Shown one piece after another: positions 18,749 through 28,485 of a stretch of DNA of 64,000 nucleotides (the stretch's first letter is position 1; every line of letters starts with the position of its first letter). The stretch spans positions 124,001 through 188,000 of the forward strand of contig NZ_VLKR01000007.1 in assembly GCF_007830445.1 (NCBI RefSeq), read 5' to 3'. The notes below the pieces were generated by a model. It saw only the letters and a list, made by a program, of their open reading frames with translations, was not told the origin of the DNA and made no database searches. A program made the translations under genes and the position numbers. The stretch comes from Sphingobacterium siyangense. Lineage in GTDB: Bacteria > Bacteroidota > Bacteroidia > Sphingobacteriales > Sphingobacteriaceae.

Positions 18749-19984
18749 TTATAATTTTTCAAAGATCATATTGCCTGAGACTTTAAAATAAGAACCATCT
18801 GAAGCGGTTCCATTCATGTTTCCGAGGAAACCTAGGGTTACAGGTCCGGCTTCAGTTACTGTAAATTCGAATATCGCATTGCTTCCTGAAAGAGTTTGAA
18901 AGCCTATGGCGGTATTCAAGGCTGATTGATCGGGCAAGGTATTGCCTTTTGCAGCGATGAGGTGAACGACACCCGCGCTGCCTTTGTCAATCTTGGAAAC
19001 CGTAAAACGATATTTGCCCGGTTGTAGGTTGGTCGTTTGATAAATCTTACCATTTACAATTGGTGCTAAGTTAGGTGAAGGTGATGCCCATTGCCACCAA
19101 CCAGCTTCCAAAGATAAACAGGCTTTTTTATCACGAATCTCAATTCCACCATAATATTTTCCGTCTGCTGTCTTGAAGTTTTTTGCCGCATCATTGACCA
19201 TCCATACGGCAGGTGTACCCCAGCGATCGCCGGCCATTTCGGAAGTCTCGAAAGGAAAATTCATATTTTTTAGATAAACCTCCTTGGGCGAAATATTTGC
19301 TGAATAGTTTGTGTAAAACGTATCGATACTTAACGAATCCGGAACAAACAATGTACGATAGCGGAGTGGTTTACCAGGGAGAAAATCCGATAGAATACTT
19401 TTACCTAACTTAATAGAGTCTCTTTGAATTATCAATTTCCCTGACGTATTGGTGTACTCAACTTCTGTAAACTGAGCGCCACTTGTCAGATCAATTCCTC
19501 CCCAATTGACGGTGGTTTTTTGATCCCCAGCAAAATAGTCAACAGCATACATTGGTCTGTTGATAAGTCCCGAACTAAATCGTTCACCATAAGACACGCC
19601 AGTTTTAAAAACGCTAAGCGACTTATTCCCTTGGGCATCGTAGGTGATAAGCTCAAAATTATGTACCCCTTCACTTATTTTCAGTGAAATTTTTAAGGTA
19701 TCTACGCCTGCCGTGCGATTGATTTTTAACTCAGTCGAATCTTGTCGATTATCCCAGTATATTTTGAGGCGATCTACCTTGGGGTCGGCCATAAATAATC
19801 CAGTAATATAGACGCGCTCCTTACCCGAAAAGACCTTTACAGAATCAATTTTTCCGGTGTAGGAAATTTCACCGCCTTCCAGATACTTTTTATAATCATC
19901 ACTTTTTGAACAGCAAAGGAAAGAAAGCATGGCCATGCTAAGCAAGGACATGATAAAGAATGTTTTAATATGTGCTACTTTCAT
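18749..19984 (-). CDS. DUF4998/DUF5013-like surface lipoprotein
   Basis: The signal peptide ends in MLSFLCCSKSDD, a lipobox. The N-terminal ~200 residues (GKIDSVKVFSGKERVYITG, then KISEGVHNFELITYDAQGNK) match what I recall of DUF4998. The C-terminal ~150 residues (GGIEIRDKKACLSLEAGWWQ, KIYQTTNLQPGKYRFTV) resemble the carbohydrate-binding-like DUF5013. In Bacteroidota these stand beside SusD and act as surface glycan-binding proteins. It lies in the operon between the DUF5000-type protein and the HExxH protein, so it probably helps capture the substrate at the cell surface. Confidence 0.75.
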   Translation of the reverse strand: MKVAHIKTFFIMSLLSMAMLSFLCCSKSDDYKKYLEGGEISYTGKIDSVKVFSGKERVYITGLFMADPKVDRLKIYWDNRQDSTELKINRTAGVDTLKISLKISEGVHNFELITYDAQGNKSLSVFKTGVSYGERFSSGLINRPMYAVDYFAGDQKTTVNWGGIDLTSGAQFTEVEYTNTSGKLIIQRDSIKLGKSILSDFLPGKPLRYRTLFVPDSLSIDTFYTNYSANISPKEVYLKNMNFPFETSEMAGDRWGTPAVWMVNDAAKNFKTADGKYYGGIEIRDKKACLSLEAGWWQWASPSPNLAPIVNGKIYQTTNLQPGKYRFTVSKIDKGSAGVVHLIAAKGNTLPDQSALNTAIGFQTLSGSNAIFEFTVTEAGPVTLGFLGNMNGTASDGSYFKVSGNMIFEKL

Positions 19985-20014
19985 AATAGTCTAATTGATA
20001 ATAAACAAGTTGTC

Positions 20015-21211
20015 TTAACGTGGATCGCCATAAACCTGTAACTCGGCGATGGACATAAAGGAAGATCCCTGCCAATTTTTAATGGTTTTGATGCGTAGAT
20101 AACGGACCTTTGGTGCACTCACATCAAAGTCAAAGCTTAAACCCGAATTGGCAAGTTGATAATCTTCATCCGTTTGTTGTCCCATGGGTAGTCCAGAAGG
20201 CTTTTTGCTTTCGAAAATGCCTAAGCGCGTCCAGTTGTTCCAACTTCCGTCCGAAGGCGGGTTGTCCGAACCCCAAATTTCAAAAAATCGCACATTCCCA
20301 CCATAATAATACATACGACCGCTGTTGGTATATTCTGGATAGTCCCAAATTACAATCCTGCTCATTTGGGCCAGTTTCCCGGTATCAAATGTGACCCATT
20401 GTGGACCATTAACAGTGACGTCAGTCAATGATATATTTGGCCAGTTCCAATTGTCTCCATCCCACATTTTGGATAGTCCCGTAGAAGCATATTGTTGTTT
20501 GGTGTCCGTAGGCAATGTGATAGCGGTATATCTGGATTTGGGAAGTGCCTGTTCAAACAGCGGTGTCAAAGTCGTCACAAGCGTATCGGTAAAATTCATG
20601 TATTTGTCTCTTACCGTAATCGCAAACTGTTTGGGATTTGGTGCAAACCCACGGATGGTACGTGAAATCTGTTTAGCGGAGGTATAGATGTTGTCTACAG
20701 AAGGTACCCATTCACCCAAGGAGTCTACCATTACCATCACGGTAAGATTTTTCTCGGTCTCGTTTTCTGCAGTGATCCGAATGCCCCCAAAAGCTGGAAT
20801 GGCCTCTAGACTTCGGAAAGTATTCCAGATCGGATTTTCTAAAGGCGTTACGGAGACTTCAATAGGCGCCGAACTGATTTCGCTTCTATTTACAGCATAG
20901 AGCTTAATTGAATGCGGGTTGGTATCTGCAAAACCTTCCACCAACAGCGTATTGTTATAGTAGGAGGATTTCACTTCCATTTCTTTGCCCGATTTTAATT
21001 GATAGACAGCTTTGACATACAATAGGTCCTGGTCTTTTGGTAAGGTATAGGTAAGTCGTGCTGCGCCAGCCAAGTTTTCCACTTTAACATTGCTGACCTG
21101 CCCCGGCGCTGCGCTGTTGACGACAGGAGCGACTTGAATTTCTTCTTTACAGTTTTGGAATAAGATGCAGAGGAAAAATATAGACTGCACTAGTTTTTTG
21201 TTTATATTCAT
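20015..21211 (-). CDS. DUF4959/DUF5126/DUF5000-type surface lipoprotein
   Basis: The start at 21211 gives MNINKKLVQSIFFLCILFQN followed by Cys, a good lipoprotein signal; the longer frame from 21250 would overlap susD. Three domains can be read. DUF4959-like is near residues 25-120 (PGQVSNVKVENLAGAARLTY). DUF5126-like is near 120-215 (NPKQFAITVRDKYMNFTDTL). The C-terminal part is DUF5000, an F5/8-type-C discoidin-like sugar-binding domain (WVTFDTGKLAQMSRIVIWDY, FEIWGSDNPPSDGSWNNW). Proteins of this build follow SusD and bind glycans on the cell surface. Confidence 0.8.
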   Translation of the reverse strand: MNINKKLVQSIFFLCILFQNCKEEIQVAPVVNSAAPGQVSNVKVENLAGAARLTYTLPKDQDLLYVKAVYQLKSGKEMEVKSSYYNNTLLVEGFADTNPHSIKLYAVNRSEISSAPIEVSVTPLENPIWNTFRSLEAIPAFGGIRITAENETEKNLTVMVMVDSLGEWVPSVDNIYTSAKQISRTIRGFAPNPKQFAITVRDKYMNFTDTLVTTLTPLFEQALPKSRYTAITLPTDTKQQYASTGLSKMWDGDNWNWPNISLTDVTVNGPQWVTFDTGKLAQMSRIVIWDYPEYTNSGRMYYYGGNVRFFEIWGSDNPPSDGSWNNWTRLGIFESKKPSGLPMGQQTDEDYQLANSGLSFDFDVSAPKVRYLRIKTIKNWQGSSFMSIAELQVYGDPR

Positions 21212-21243
21212 TTCTTGAGACTTTAAGGATAAAATTAAAAGGA

Positions 21244-23172
21244 CTACCAACCTAAATTTTGTGTCAATGAAGGATTTACGGTTAATTCACCTTGGGCTAT
21301 TGGCCAGAAATAATCTCTAGGAGCGACAAATGTCTGCTGAAACAATGTTCTTATCTGGTAATAATCTGCACTGATCTCTTGATTCACGCTCCAGCCAGTA
21401 ATATTCTGATTGAAATATTTAACGGCCAATTTCCAGCGTCTTAGATCCCAATAGCGTTTTCCTTCAAAGGCTAATTCGATCATCCGTTCACGTTGAATAA
21501 TTTCGCGAAGTCCCTCTTTGGTCGTAGGTTTGTCTGGGTTTGATGAAAACTGGTTCCAAGAAGATAGGACACCCGGTATTCCAGCACGTTCACGTATGCG
21601 GTCCAAATACGTATAAACATCAGCAGAAGGACCATTTGCTTCATTCAATGCCTCAGCGTACATCAAATAAATATCGCTTAGACGCATGTTTGGCCAAGGA
21701 TAGTATTTATAACTGACACCATTGCTGCTGAAAGCTTGTTCCCAATTCACTAATTTTTTAAGAAAGTATCCAGTTTCATTGATCCAACCATGATTATTAG
21801 CACCAGCAGGTTGATTTAACTTTGCCTGCACATAGTATGTATCCTCATCCGATAGGCTTTTTGTATCAAATTTGAACCAGATACCACCGTCAAAACCTAG
21901 GTCCGCGTAAAAGCGGGGCTCACGGTCAAAGTTTAGACGTGCCGTAGTATATCCTTCTTTGACGTAGTACCGATCTGCGGCAGTAGATACACGCAGGCTC
22001 GACTTGTCGTTATAATCTAGGGTTTTGTCCTCATTTATCGGAACACCGTTTTTAGTATAAAACATTTCTGCGATTTTCAGGGGGGCACTGAGGTGTTGTC
22101 TTGCTGTACCGACCACTGCTTCAGGAGTTAAAAGAGGCATCGCATCCCGCTGTATATTCCAGGCCTGATGATTGGGGTTTGCCCAGATGTGCTCAGCAGA
22201 CCAGCGTTCATTGAAGCCAAGATTGATACCCAGTACCTGAGCAGTCGCATCGCTCATCTTAAACTGCCCATATTCAGCCTTATTAAAAGGAAAGAAACGA
22301 ATACCTGCCGCATCCGCAGATTCAATTGCAGCTTTTGCAGCGTCTGCAGCCTTTGTCCATTTTGAGGCGTCATAAGAAGGATTGAACAGCTGTTCGCCTT
22401 TGCTATTGCGCATGGACTGATAATCTGTATTTCCGTTGAATAGAGGACTTGCAGCAGTCAGCAATACCTCAGCTTTTATAGCCTGAATGATGGGTTTGGT
22501 CACCCGTCCAAGTTCCGCAGCCTTGTTTGGGATAATTAAAGGAACAGATTTTTGTGCAGCAGAGTCCAGCAAAGAAACAATGTAATTGACCACCTCATCA
22601 ACAGGACGCTGTTCTACCCGTACAGCAGACTGATCCGCGTCAAGGGATATATTTTTTTCGACAACAGGAATTGGGCCATATTGGCGGAATAGTAAATAAT
22701 GGTAATACGCTTTTAGAAACATTACTTCTCCAATCCATCGCGAACGATCATCGCTGGAGAGATCAGGTACTTTGGACAGATCAGAAACATTCTCTAAAAA
22801 GATATTGCAATCTCGGATAGCAATCCATAAACCACTTCTCCAGGAGTCTACAAGTGGTTGATTGACATTTTGTCCACCGCGTGCGATCCGCCAGTTATCT
22901 GCTGGATAGATTTCACGCTGGGCAACGGGTAGCCACACCTCATCGCCGGCAAGAAATCCAATATTGCTTTGCGCATCCGAATTATTTGGCAACCACGCAT
23001 AGCAGGTGAAGAGAAATTTCTCGGCTTCATTTCGTAAGGAAAAAGCGTTGTCAATTGTCGCTACATTGTCCGGAACGACATCGATATAATCTTTACAGGC
23101 AGAAACTCCAAAAGCACTAAACAAGAGGCATGCGATATAGGTTGCTGTCTTTTTCATATTTTTATTTTTCAT
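21244..23172 (-). CDS. SusD/RagB-family nutrient-binding lipoprotein
   Basis: The 642-aa protein has a lipoprotein signal (lipobox FGVSAC-KD) and the SusD signature: TPR-like helices near the start (AEKFLFTCYAWLPNNSDAQS), the central WIGEVMFLKAYYHYLLFRQY helix, and the C-terminal RLSDIYLMYAEALNEANG and ERMIELAFEGKRYWDLRRWK motifs. It forms the lid of the SusC transporter and binds the glycan. A second ATG (23157) is an equally good start. It is longer than typical SusD (about 500-550), as in large-substrate RagB types. It lies 22 bp after susC. Confidence 0.92.
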   Translation of the reverse strand: MKNKNMKKTATYIACLLFSAFGVSACKDYIDVVPDNVATIDNAFSLRNEAEKFLFTCYAWLPNNSDAQSNIGFLAGDEVWLPVAQREIYPADNWRIARGGQNVNQPLVDSWRSGLWIAIRDCNIFLENVSDLSKVPDLSSDDRSRWIGEVMFLKAYYHYLLFRQYGPIPVVEKNISLDADQSAVRVEQRPVDEVVNYIVSLLDSAAQKSVPLIIPNKAAELGRVTKPIIQAIKAEVLLTAASPLFNGNTDYQSMRNSKGEQLFNPSYDASKWTKAADAAKAAIESADAAGIRFFPFNKAEYGQFKMSDATAQVLGINLGFNERWSAEHIWANPNHQAWNIQRDAMPLLTPEAVVGTARQHLSAPLKIAEMFYTKNGVPINEDKTLDYNDKSSLRVSTAADRYYVKEGYTTARLNFDREPRFYADLGFDGGIWFKFDTKSLSDEDTYYVQAKLNQPAGANNHGWINETGYFLKKLVNWEQAFSSNGVSYKYYPWPNMRLSDIYLMYAEALNEANGPSADVYTYLDRIRERAGIPGVLSSWNQFSSNPDKPTTKEGLREIIQRERMIELAFEGKRYWDLRRWKLAVKYFNQNITGWSVNQEISADYYQIRTLFQQTFVAPRDYFWPIAQGELTVNPSLTQNLGW

Positions 23173-23194
23173 GATTTCTTAATTGTAGTTCACA

Positions 23195-26100
23195 TTAAAA
23201 GCTCAGTTGTAAGCCCATGTTATATACGGCCTGAATCGGATAGCCTATTCCTTTTCCACCCATCTCGACATCCCACATTTTAAAAGAGCTTAAGGCAAAT
23301 AAATTCATTCCATTGGCGTATATCCGAAGGTTTTTTGCTTTGAGGCGTTTCATCAAACTTTCCTTAAACGTGTAGCCTACTTCCACTGTTTTCAATCGAA
23401 GGAAAGCGCCACTGCGCATCCACCAGGTACTTCTCTGGTTATTATTTGCAATAATGTTTTCACTTAAACGAGGCCAAAAGGCGTATAGATTTCGATTTTC
23501 TTCACTCCAATAACTATCAGCAACGACCTGTAAAAGGCCGTTTTGCGAGCCACCATTTAAATAGAAAGGCGAAATATTTTCGGGATTAATGAAAAAAGAA
23601 GAGCGTGCAGATCCCTGAAAATAAAAGCTAAAGTCAAAGCCCTTTCCACCCACAGTACCACCAAAGCCATAGATCATTTCTGGCGTGGTAGGGTATCCGA
23701 TCGCGACACGGTCTAAATCTGTGATCTGTCCATCGCCATTTACGTCACGGTATTTGATATCTCCCCCCAGATAATCTAAGCCTGGTTTCCCGAACTGAAC
23801 CGGAGAATTCAGCACCTCTTGATCATCTACAAAAAGTCGCTCAGCGATGTAACCAAACTCTTGGGAAGCTGAAGTTCCTACTGTATAGCGACTTGCTTCT
23901 TTGTAAGCGGGTTCATCCACAATCAGTTTTTTGCTCACGGCATAAGTCATCGTTCCGCGTCCCTGAAAGTACCAGCTGTCGCCAAAATTTTTGTTATAAT
24001 TTAGCGTTACATCCACCCCTTTACTTTCGGCTTTATTTGTATTGGCGACAATAGCCGCCCGCAGCCCCATGGTACTCGGTATATAAGATCGGCCGGTGAG
24101 AATATTGCTTCGGACCTGTTTGTATACATCCACATTTAATTCGAGGTCTTTAAAGATGCCTAGTTCGAGCCCAAAGTTTGTTTGGCGTGATCGTTCCCAT
24201 GTGATATCCTGATTGGCATAGCGACGTATGGCGATGGTCGGTCTGTTATAGCCCGAAAGCTCACCAAATCCAATCTGAAAGGCATTCATGTCGACATCAG
24301 ATAAATAGAAAAAGCGATCTTGCGAACGACCGATTTGATCGTTACCAGCAAAACCATGGGTGGCACGGATTTTTAATTTTGAAATGACATCTTTTACAGG
24401 TTCGAAAAATGATTCATTGGATATATTGTAGCTAAGGCCAAAAGAAGGAAAAAATCCTAAACGTCGATTTTTGGCAAAACGTTCTGAACCATTATAACCA
24501 AAGTTGAACTCGGCGATATAACGGTCATCAAAATTGTACGAAAAGCGACCAGAAAGACCGATATTGCGTGAAGGTAGAGACAATTGCAAGTTCCCAGCAT
24601 TCCCACTCAATGAATTTTGAACTAAACCGATGACTGTCGCCCCTACATTATGCTTACCAAAAGCATGATTATAGCTGGCAATCGCGTGCGCATAAAACAT
24701 CGAATTTACTTCTTTTGCAGACTCTGAATAATCGAGGTACTCGGTACCAACTGTACCAATCGATCCCAGGGAACCATCGTTCATGACCCGGAGGCTTAGA
24801 TCGCCAGTAGCATCAGCAGATGCCGTGTAATAGAATGGATTATATTTGCGGCTTACTTCAAAGTAAGCATAACGTTTTAGATAAGTCATTGCCGTAAGAC
24901 TCAGACCCGGGATCAATGCATTTAGATTTTGGTTAATTTGAATCTGTGGCATGATCGTAGATGTATTAAATTCTTGATAGCCACGTACCATTTCGGCATA
25001 AGGATTTACAAATAAACCACCATTCCTATTTAATGCATTGCCAAATAAAGGGTGATTCATGTAAGGCATGTAAGAAGACGGATACATCGCCGGAAACATG
25101 ACAGGATTCGACCAGATGGCACGTCTGAAGGTCGCAGCTCCACCATTGATACGGCTTCCATTTTCGTCTGTGCTGCCGATCGGTCCATTGTAATCGTCAA
25201 ACTGCGCATATACACGTACTATACCCGTCGTAGTAGGTGTAAAGTTGATATCAACATTAGAACGGACGGAGTAATTTTTTAACTTGATGTTGTTATTGAA
25301 ATTGTTGATTCCGTTCATCTTCAAAATACCATTGTCGATGTTATACGTGCCGGATAGGTAGTACTTTGCTTTTGCTCCACCGCCGCTGATATTTAGGTTA
25401 TTGCGTTGGTTTATGGTGTAGTCTTTTATAAGCTGGTCAATCCAATTATTATTTGGGTAGAGCAGCGGATTGTCTCCGGCTCTTGTATGGTCAATTTTGG
25501 TCTGCCAATACGGGAGCCCCTGTCCACTGGAAGCATCAGCAGGTCTGGTCAGATAAGCCTCATTAGCCATTTCCATGTAGCGGATGTTGTCTGCAAATTT
25601 AAAATTGCGGGTATTCGTAGAGACATTACTTTCCGTACGGAATTCAAATTTTGTAGCACCTTCTTTACCCAGTTTTGTGGTGATCAGAACGACGCCGTTC
25701 GCACCTCGGGCACCATACATGGCAGCCGCATTGGCATCGCGAAGGACAGAAAAGCTTGCAATATCATCGGGCTGTAAACGGGCCATGTCGGTCGGTGAAG
25801 ATTCGATGTTATCGATGAGAATCAATGGGTCCTGTTTTCCGGTACCAAAACTTCCAAGTCCCCGAATAAAGAAATTAGCATTATCGGATCCAGGTTCACC
25901 ACTGCGTTGAAAGGCAATCATACCGGCAACCCTTCCGGCGAGCATAGTCGTTAGGTTGCTTGTCGGTCCTTTTAATTCTTTCGGATTAATCGTGGTTACG
26001 GAGCCGACTACGGAAGCTCTTTTTTCGCGTTGACCAAAACCCGTGACAACGACATCGTCGATAACATTTTCGTTTAGTTTAATTTGGATGTCTAAGGTGA

Positions 26101-26404
26101 TGGTATTGCTGGCATCTGGTTTTTTCCCGGTCAGGGGAATTTCCTGACGTGCATAGCCGACACTGCTAAATACCAATGTCGCCGTTTTGTTGGTATTGAG
26201 GACATAGTTTCCATTTCCATCCGTAGATACGCGCATAGTACCCCCCAATACACTTACTGTGACGCCCGATACAGCTGTACCGTCATTTTCCGAGGAGACT
26301 TTTCCATGTACACGAACCTGTTGCGCCATAGCTGCACAACAAGCTGCCGTCATTAGAAATATAAAAATTCCTAGACGAGATTTAATCTTCTTCCATCTTT
26401 TCAT
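23195..26404 (-). CDS. SusC/RagA-family TonB-dependent transporter
   Basis: The 1069-aa protein has a signal peptide (AACCAAMAQ), an N-terminal CarboxypepD_reg beta-sandwich (VRVHGKVSSENDGTAVSGVT), a TonB box region DDVVVTGFGQREKRAS, the plug domain (FIRGLGSFGTGKQDPLILID) and a 22-strand barrel ending in MGLQLSF. It imports oligosaccharides with energy from TonB/ExbBD. It lacks the STN domain, which fits control by the HTCS and not by an anti-sigma factor. It is the first gene of the minus-strand operon. Confidence 0.94.
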   Translation of the reverse strand: MKRWKKIKSRLGIFIFLMTAACCAAMAQQVRVHGKVSSENDGTAVSGVTVSVLGGTMRVSTDGNGNYVLNTNKTATLVFSSVGYARQEIPLTGKKPDASNTITLDIQIKLNENVIDDVVVTGFGQREKRASVVGSVTTINPKELKGPTSNLTTMLAGRVAGMIAFQRSGEPGSDNANFFIRGLGSFGTGKQDPLILIDNIESSPTDMARLQPDDIASFSVLRDANAAAMYGARGANGVVLITTKLGKEGATKFEFRTESNVSTNTRNFKFADNIRYMEMANEAYLTRPADASSGQGLPYWQTKIDHTRAGDNPLLYPNNNWIDQLIKDYTINQRNNLNISGGGAKAKYYLSGTYNIDNGILKMNGINNFNNNIKLKNYSVRSNVDINFTPTTTGIVRVYAQFDDYNGPIGSTDENGSRINGGAATFRRAIWSNPVMFPAMYPSSYMPYMNHPLFGNALNRNGGLFVNPYAEMVRGYQEFNTSTIMPQIQINQNLNALIPGLSLTAMTYLKRYAYFEVSRKYNPFYYTASADATGDLSLRVMNDGSLGSIGTVGTEYLDYSESAKEVNSMFYAHAIASYNHAFGKHNVGATVIGLVQNSLSGNAGNLQLSLPSRNIGLSGRFSYNFDDRYIAEFNFGYNGSERFAKNRRLGFFPSFGLSYNISNESFFEPVKDVISKLKIRATHGFAGNDQIGRSQDRFFYLSDVDMNAFQIGFGELSGYNRPTIAIRRYANQDITWERSRQTNFGLELGIFKDLELNVDVYKQVRSNILTGRSYIPSTMGLRAAIVANTNKAESKGVDVTLNYNKNFGDSWYFQGRGTMTYAVSKKLIVDEPAYKEASRYTVGTSASQEFGYIAERLFVDDQEVLNSPVQFGKPGLDYLGGDIKYRDVNGDGQITDLDRVAIGYPTTPEMIYGFGGTVGGKGFDFSFYFQGSARSSFFINPENISPFYLNGGSQNGLLQVVADSYWSEENRNLYAFWPRLSENIIANNNQRSTWWMRSGAFLRLKTVEVGYTFKESLMKRLKAKNLRIYANGMNLFALSSFKMWDVEMGGKGIGYPIQAVYNMGLQLSF

Positions 26405-26799
26405 TAATAAGAATTTTGGTTATAAATTGAGTTATGTTGAATACAATTATCGTTACAATGAATTGGATAATTCGAGGGGATTTACAGCAAAAAAAGGGGG
26501 TGAAATGGTCAATAGTAAATGGTCGGTTTTGCACCAATAGTCTGGTGTAACCCATACGAATATCTCCCTTACTTTGGCCGAATATCTCACCCTGATTTTT
26601 TGTAAATAACGTCTTGGTGCCGTCAATATGGGGCTGCGAGAACATGTTGTCGCTAGAATCAACGGCTTATTTTCTTTATCGAAATAGTTTGGTAAGTAGC
26701 TATTGAGTAAATTCACTTTTAATGTCTGCTTTTACACGAAACAGTACATTGTTGTCTGTCGTTGATGGTGTATTGACATCAGTCGTCTTCCTATTTAGA
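26405..26799. other. Intergenic region upstream of susC
   Basis: Holds the promoter of the minus-strand susC operon and the start of the plus-strand cassette leader. No gene or clear hairpin could be supported. The short open frames here share no features with known proteins. Confidence 0.4.
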
Positions 26800-26934
26800 T
26801 TCACCTTCCCATTTCCGCCATTCACCGCGTTTTCCTAATCGTTAGTCTAAAGCCGATAGGCTAGGGGCCTATTGTGTCGTAGTTTTGAGTCAACAAATAA
26901 GAACAACAGAACTAACACAATAAAAAAAGACATT
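26800..26934 (+). promoter_or_regulatory. Cassette leader, copy 2
   Basis: Same ~135-bp leader as at 5581, 52232, 54850, 61867 and 63136. It has GATAGGCTAGGGGCCTATTG (imperfect hairpin), TAGTTTTG at 26880-26887 as the -7 box (no clear -33 TTTG), and a ~40-nt A-rich 5' UTR. Confidence 0.75.
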
Positions 26935-27381
26935 ATGAAAGCAATAGTAAAAATATTCGCAGCAGCAGCTTTAATCGTAGTATCAACTTTCGCTATGGCA
27001 GCTGAAGGACCTGGAGCAAAAGCAACAAAAGCTAACATTAACCTTTCTACAGCTGATTTCGCTTTAGAGCACTATGTTGCAGTAACGACTGCGGGCGAAT
27101 CAGCAGGAGTAGAGCAGTTATTCGCAGCTGATTTTAATCAAAAGATCCAAACTACCAATACGTTATCTAACAGCCGTAGCGAAGTGGTTAAATCCTTGAA
27201 AAAACAAAAAGGAGAGAAGCTGAACTGTAGAGTAAGCACAGCTATTTTAGAAGAATCCGCAGATTATATGATCGCTAAAGTGACTTTGGAATTTGAGAAT
27301 TTCACCAAGACTGATCTTGTCACTTTGGAGCGTGTGGATAATGACTGGAAAGTATCCAAATCAATCAATTCGTATAAATAA
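26935..27381 (+). CDS. Cassette protein copy 2: exported NTF2/lumazine-binding-like protein
   Basis: The 148-aa product has a Sec signal (MKAIVKIFAAAALIVVSTFA, cleavage AMA-AEG). The mature ~126-aa domain begins with a helix (STADFALEHYVAVTTAGESA) and continues with VEQLFAADFNQKIQ and paired strands, ending GNDWKVSKSINSYK-like (here VDNDWKVSKS). This is the profile of the NTF2-like superfamily, closest in feel to putative lumazine-binding proteins; no catalytic residues are evident. One Cys (KLNC). The upstream in-frame extension MCRSFEST is leader, not protein: other copies break it. It is followed by its own terminator, so it is a single-gene unit, and NADAR starts 116 bp later. Confidence 0.85.
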   Translation: MKAIVKIFAAAALIVVSTFAMAAEGPGAKATKANINLSTADFALEHYVAVTTAGESAGVEQLFAADFNQKIQTTNTLSNSRSEVVKSLKKQKGEKLNCRVSTAILEESADYMIAKVTLEFENFTKTDLVTLERVDNDWKVSKSINSYK

Positions 27382-27410
27382 GAGCCATCCCTTACAAATA
27401 TATAAGTTGT

Positions 27411-27444
27411 GAAGCCATGTCGAGAGATGTGGCTTCAATTTTTT
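27411..27444 (+). terminator. Cassette terminator, copy 2
   Basis: GAAGCCATGTC-GAGA-GATGTGGCTTC then AATTTTTT. Variant of the shared stem. Confidence 0.8.
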
Positions 27445-27496
27445 GCGTATCATTGTATGTCGATGGATAATAGGCGATCAATTTTGAATTGAGCAT

Positions 27497-28255
27497 ATGG
27501 TAAAATATACTATCAAGTGGCTAACCGATAGATTTGAAAATGGAGATAGCTTCAAATTTCTCTTCTTTTGGGGGCATATAGCCAAGCAAAATCAGGAAGT
27601 TGGGAAATTTGTTTTCAGTCAATGGTATGAGAGTCCGTTTACAGTAGATAATATTACCTATAGGACTGCGGAGCATTGGATGATGGCCCAAAAAGCATTG
27701 CTTTTTGATGATAAAAAGAATTTTGAGAAAATCATCAACTGCATTAAACCGGGTGAGGCCAAAGAATTGGGAAGGCAAGTTGTAGGCTATGATGATCAGA
27801 TTTGGAACGAACGCAAATTTGAGATCGTTAGGAACGGAAACATCCATAAGTTTAATCAACATTGGGCGTTGGCAGAATACCTGTTAAAAACAGAAAATAG
27901 AGTTCTTGTTGAGGCAAGCCCCGTTGATACCATATGGGGTATTGGACTTGCACAAGATGACCTCGATATTGAAAACATCTATTGTTGGCGCGGTCAAAAT
28001 TTATTGGGCTTTGCATTGATGGAAGTACGAGACTTTCTAGGTCAATTTGGGCAATTTCAAGCACTTCAAAACCCTATGCCACCGCCTTGGTCGAAGTTTT
28101 CGGATAAGGACAGTAGGGATATGTTTTGGAGAATGGGATTGGGTGCGGAATATTTGAGCGAATTCGGTATTTATTATGATAATCTGTCAGAAAGGGAGCA
28201 AACGATATATCAACTGACCTATCCTCATCCTTATTCATGGATGGATTTTTATTAG
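27497..28255 (+). CDS. NADAR-family protein (YbiA-like)
   Basis: The N-terminal ~165 residues carry NADAR signatures: FSQWYESPFTVDNITYRTAE followed by HWMMAQKA, the central IWNERKFEIVRNGNIHKFNQ, and DTIWGIGLAQDD with the final WRGQNLLGFALMEVRDFL. The family acts on ADP-ribose-type or riboflavin-pathway N-glycosides, and some members reverse guanine ADP-ribosylation by toxins. The C-terminal ~80 residues (PPPWSKFSDKDSRDMFWRMG) are an extra segment that I do not recognise. It stands alone after cassette copy 2 and is cytosolic. An immunity role is inferred, not shown. Confidence 0.85.
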   Translation: MVKYTIKWLTDRFENGDSFKFLFFWGHIAKQNQEVGKFVFSQWYESPFTVDNITYRTAEHWMMAQKALLFDDKKNFEKIINCIKPGEAKELGRQVVGYDDQIWNERKFEIVRNGNIHKFNQHWALAEYLLKTENRVLVEASPVDTIWGIGLAQDDLDIENIYCWRGQNLLGFALMEVRDFLGQFGQFQALQNPMPPPWSKFSDKDSRDMFWRMGLGAEYLSEFGIYYDNLSEREQTIYQLTYPHPYSWMDFY

Positions 28256-28373
28256 CTCGAAATAGGAATGTCCCCATTTCATGAAAAGATTGATCAAGCT
28301 ATTGTTGACATGCCGAATTTAGCCAATTACATTAAACATAAAATTAAATCGAACAATTCGGGTAGACTTTGTT

Positions 28374-28474
28374 GTTTCGTTATGCCATGTTTTTAACGAT
28401 TATTGGATTTTCACTGTACGACGCTAATTTTTATGTTAAACCTTTCTTTCGAAAGTTAGCTCGTCGCCGTTTCA
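28374..28474 (+). repeat. Dispersed intergenic repeat B, copy 2
   Basis: TGTTTCGTTATGCCATG through ATTGGATTTTCACTGTACG to CTTTCTTTCGAAAG matches copies at 35025, 37815 and 55587 with a few changes. It lies between two convergent genes. Confidence 0.75.
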
Positions 28475-28485
28475 GCGTGCCACAC

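Noticed and set aside
26872-26934. N-terminal extension MCRSFEST.. of cassette proteins (also at 5653 and 61939)
   Set aside because: The extension comes from the leader and starts at a TTG inside the promoter. Other copies have stops in it (for example AAATAA at 52360), and a clean signal peptide begins at the ATG.
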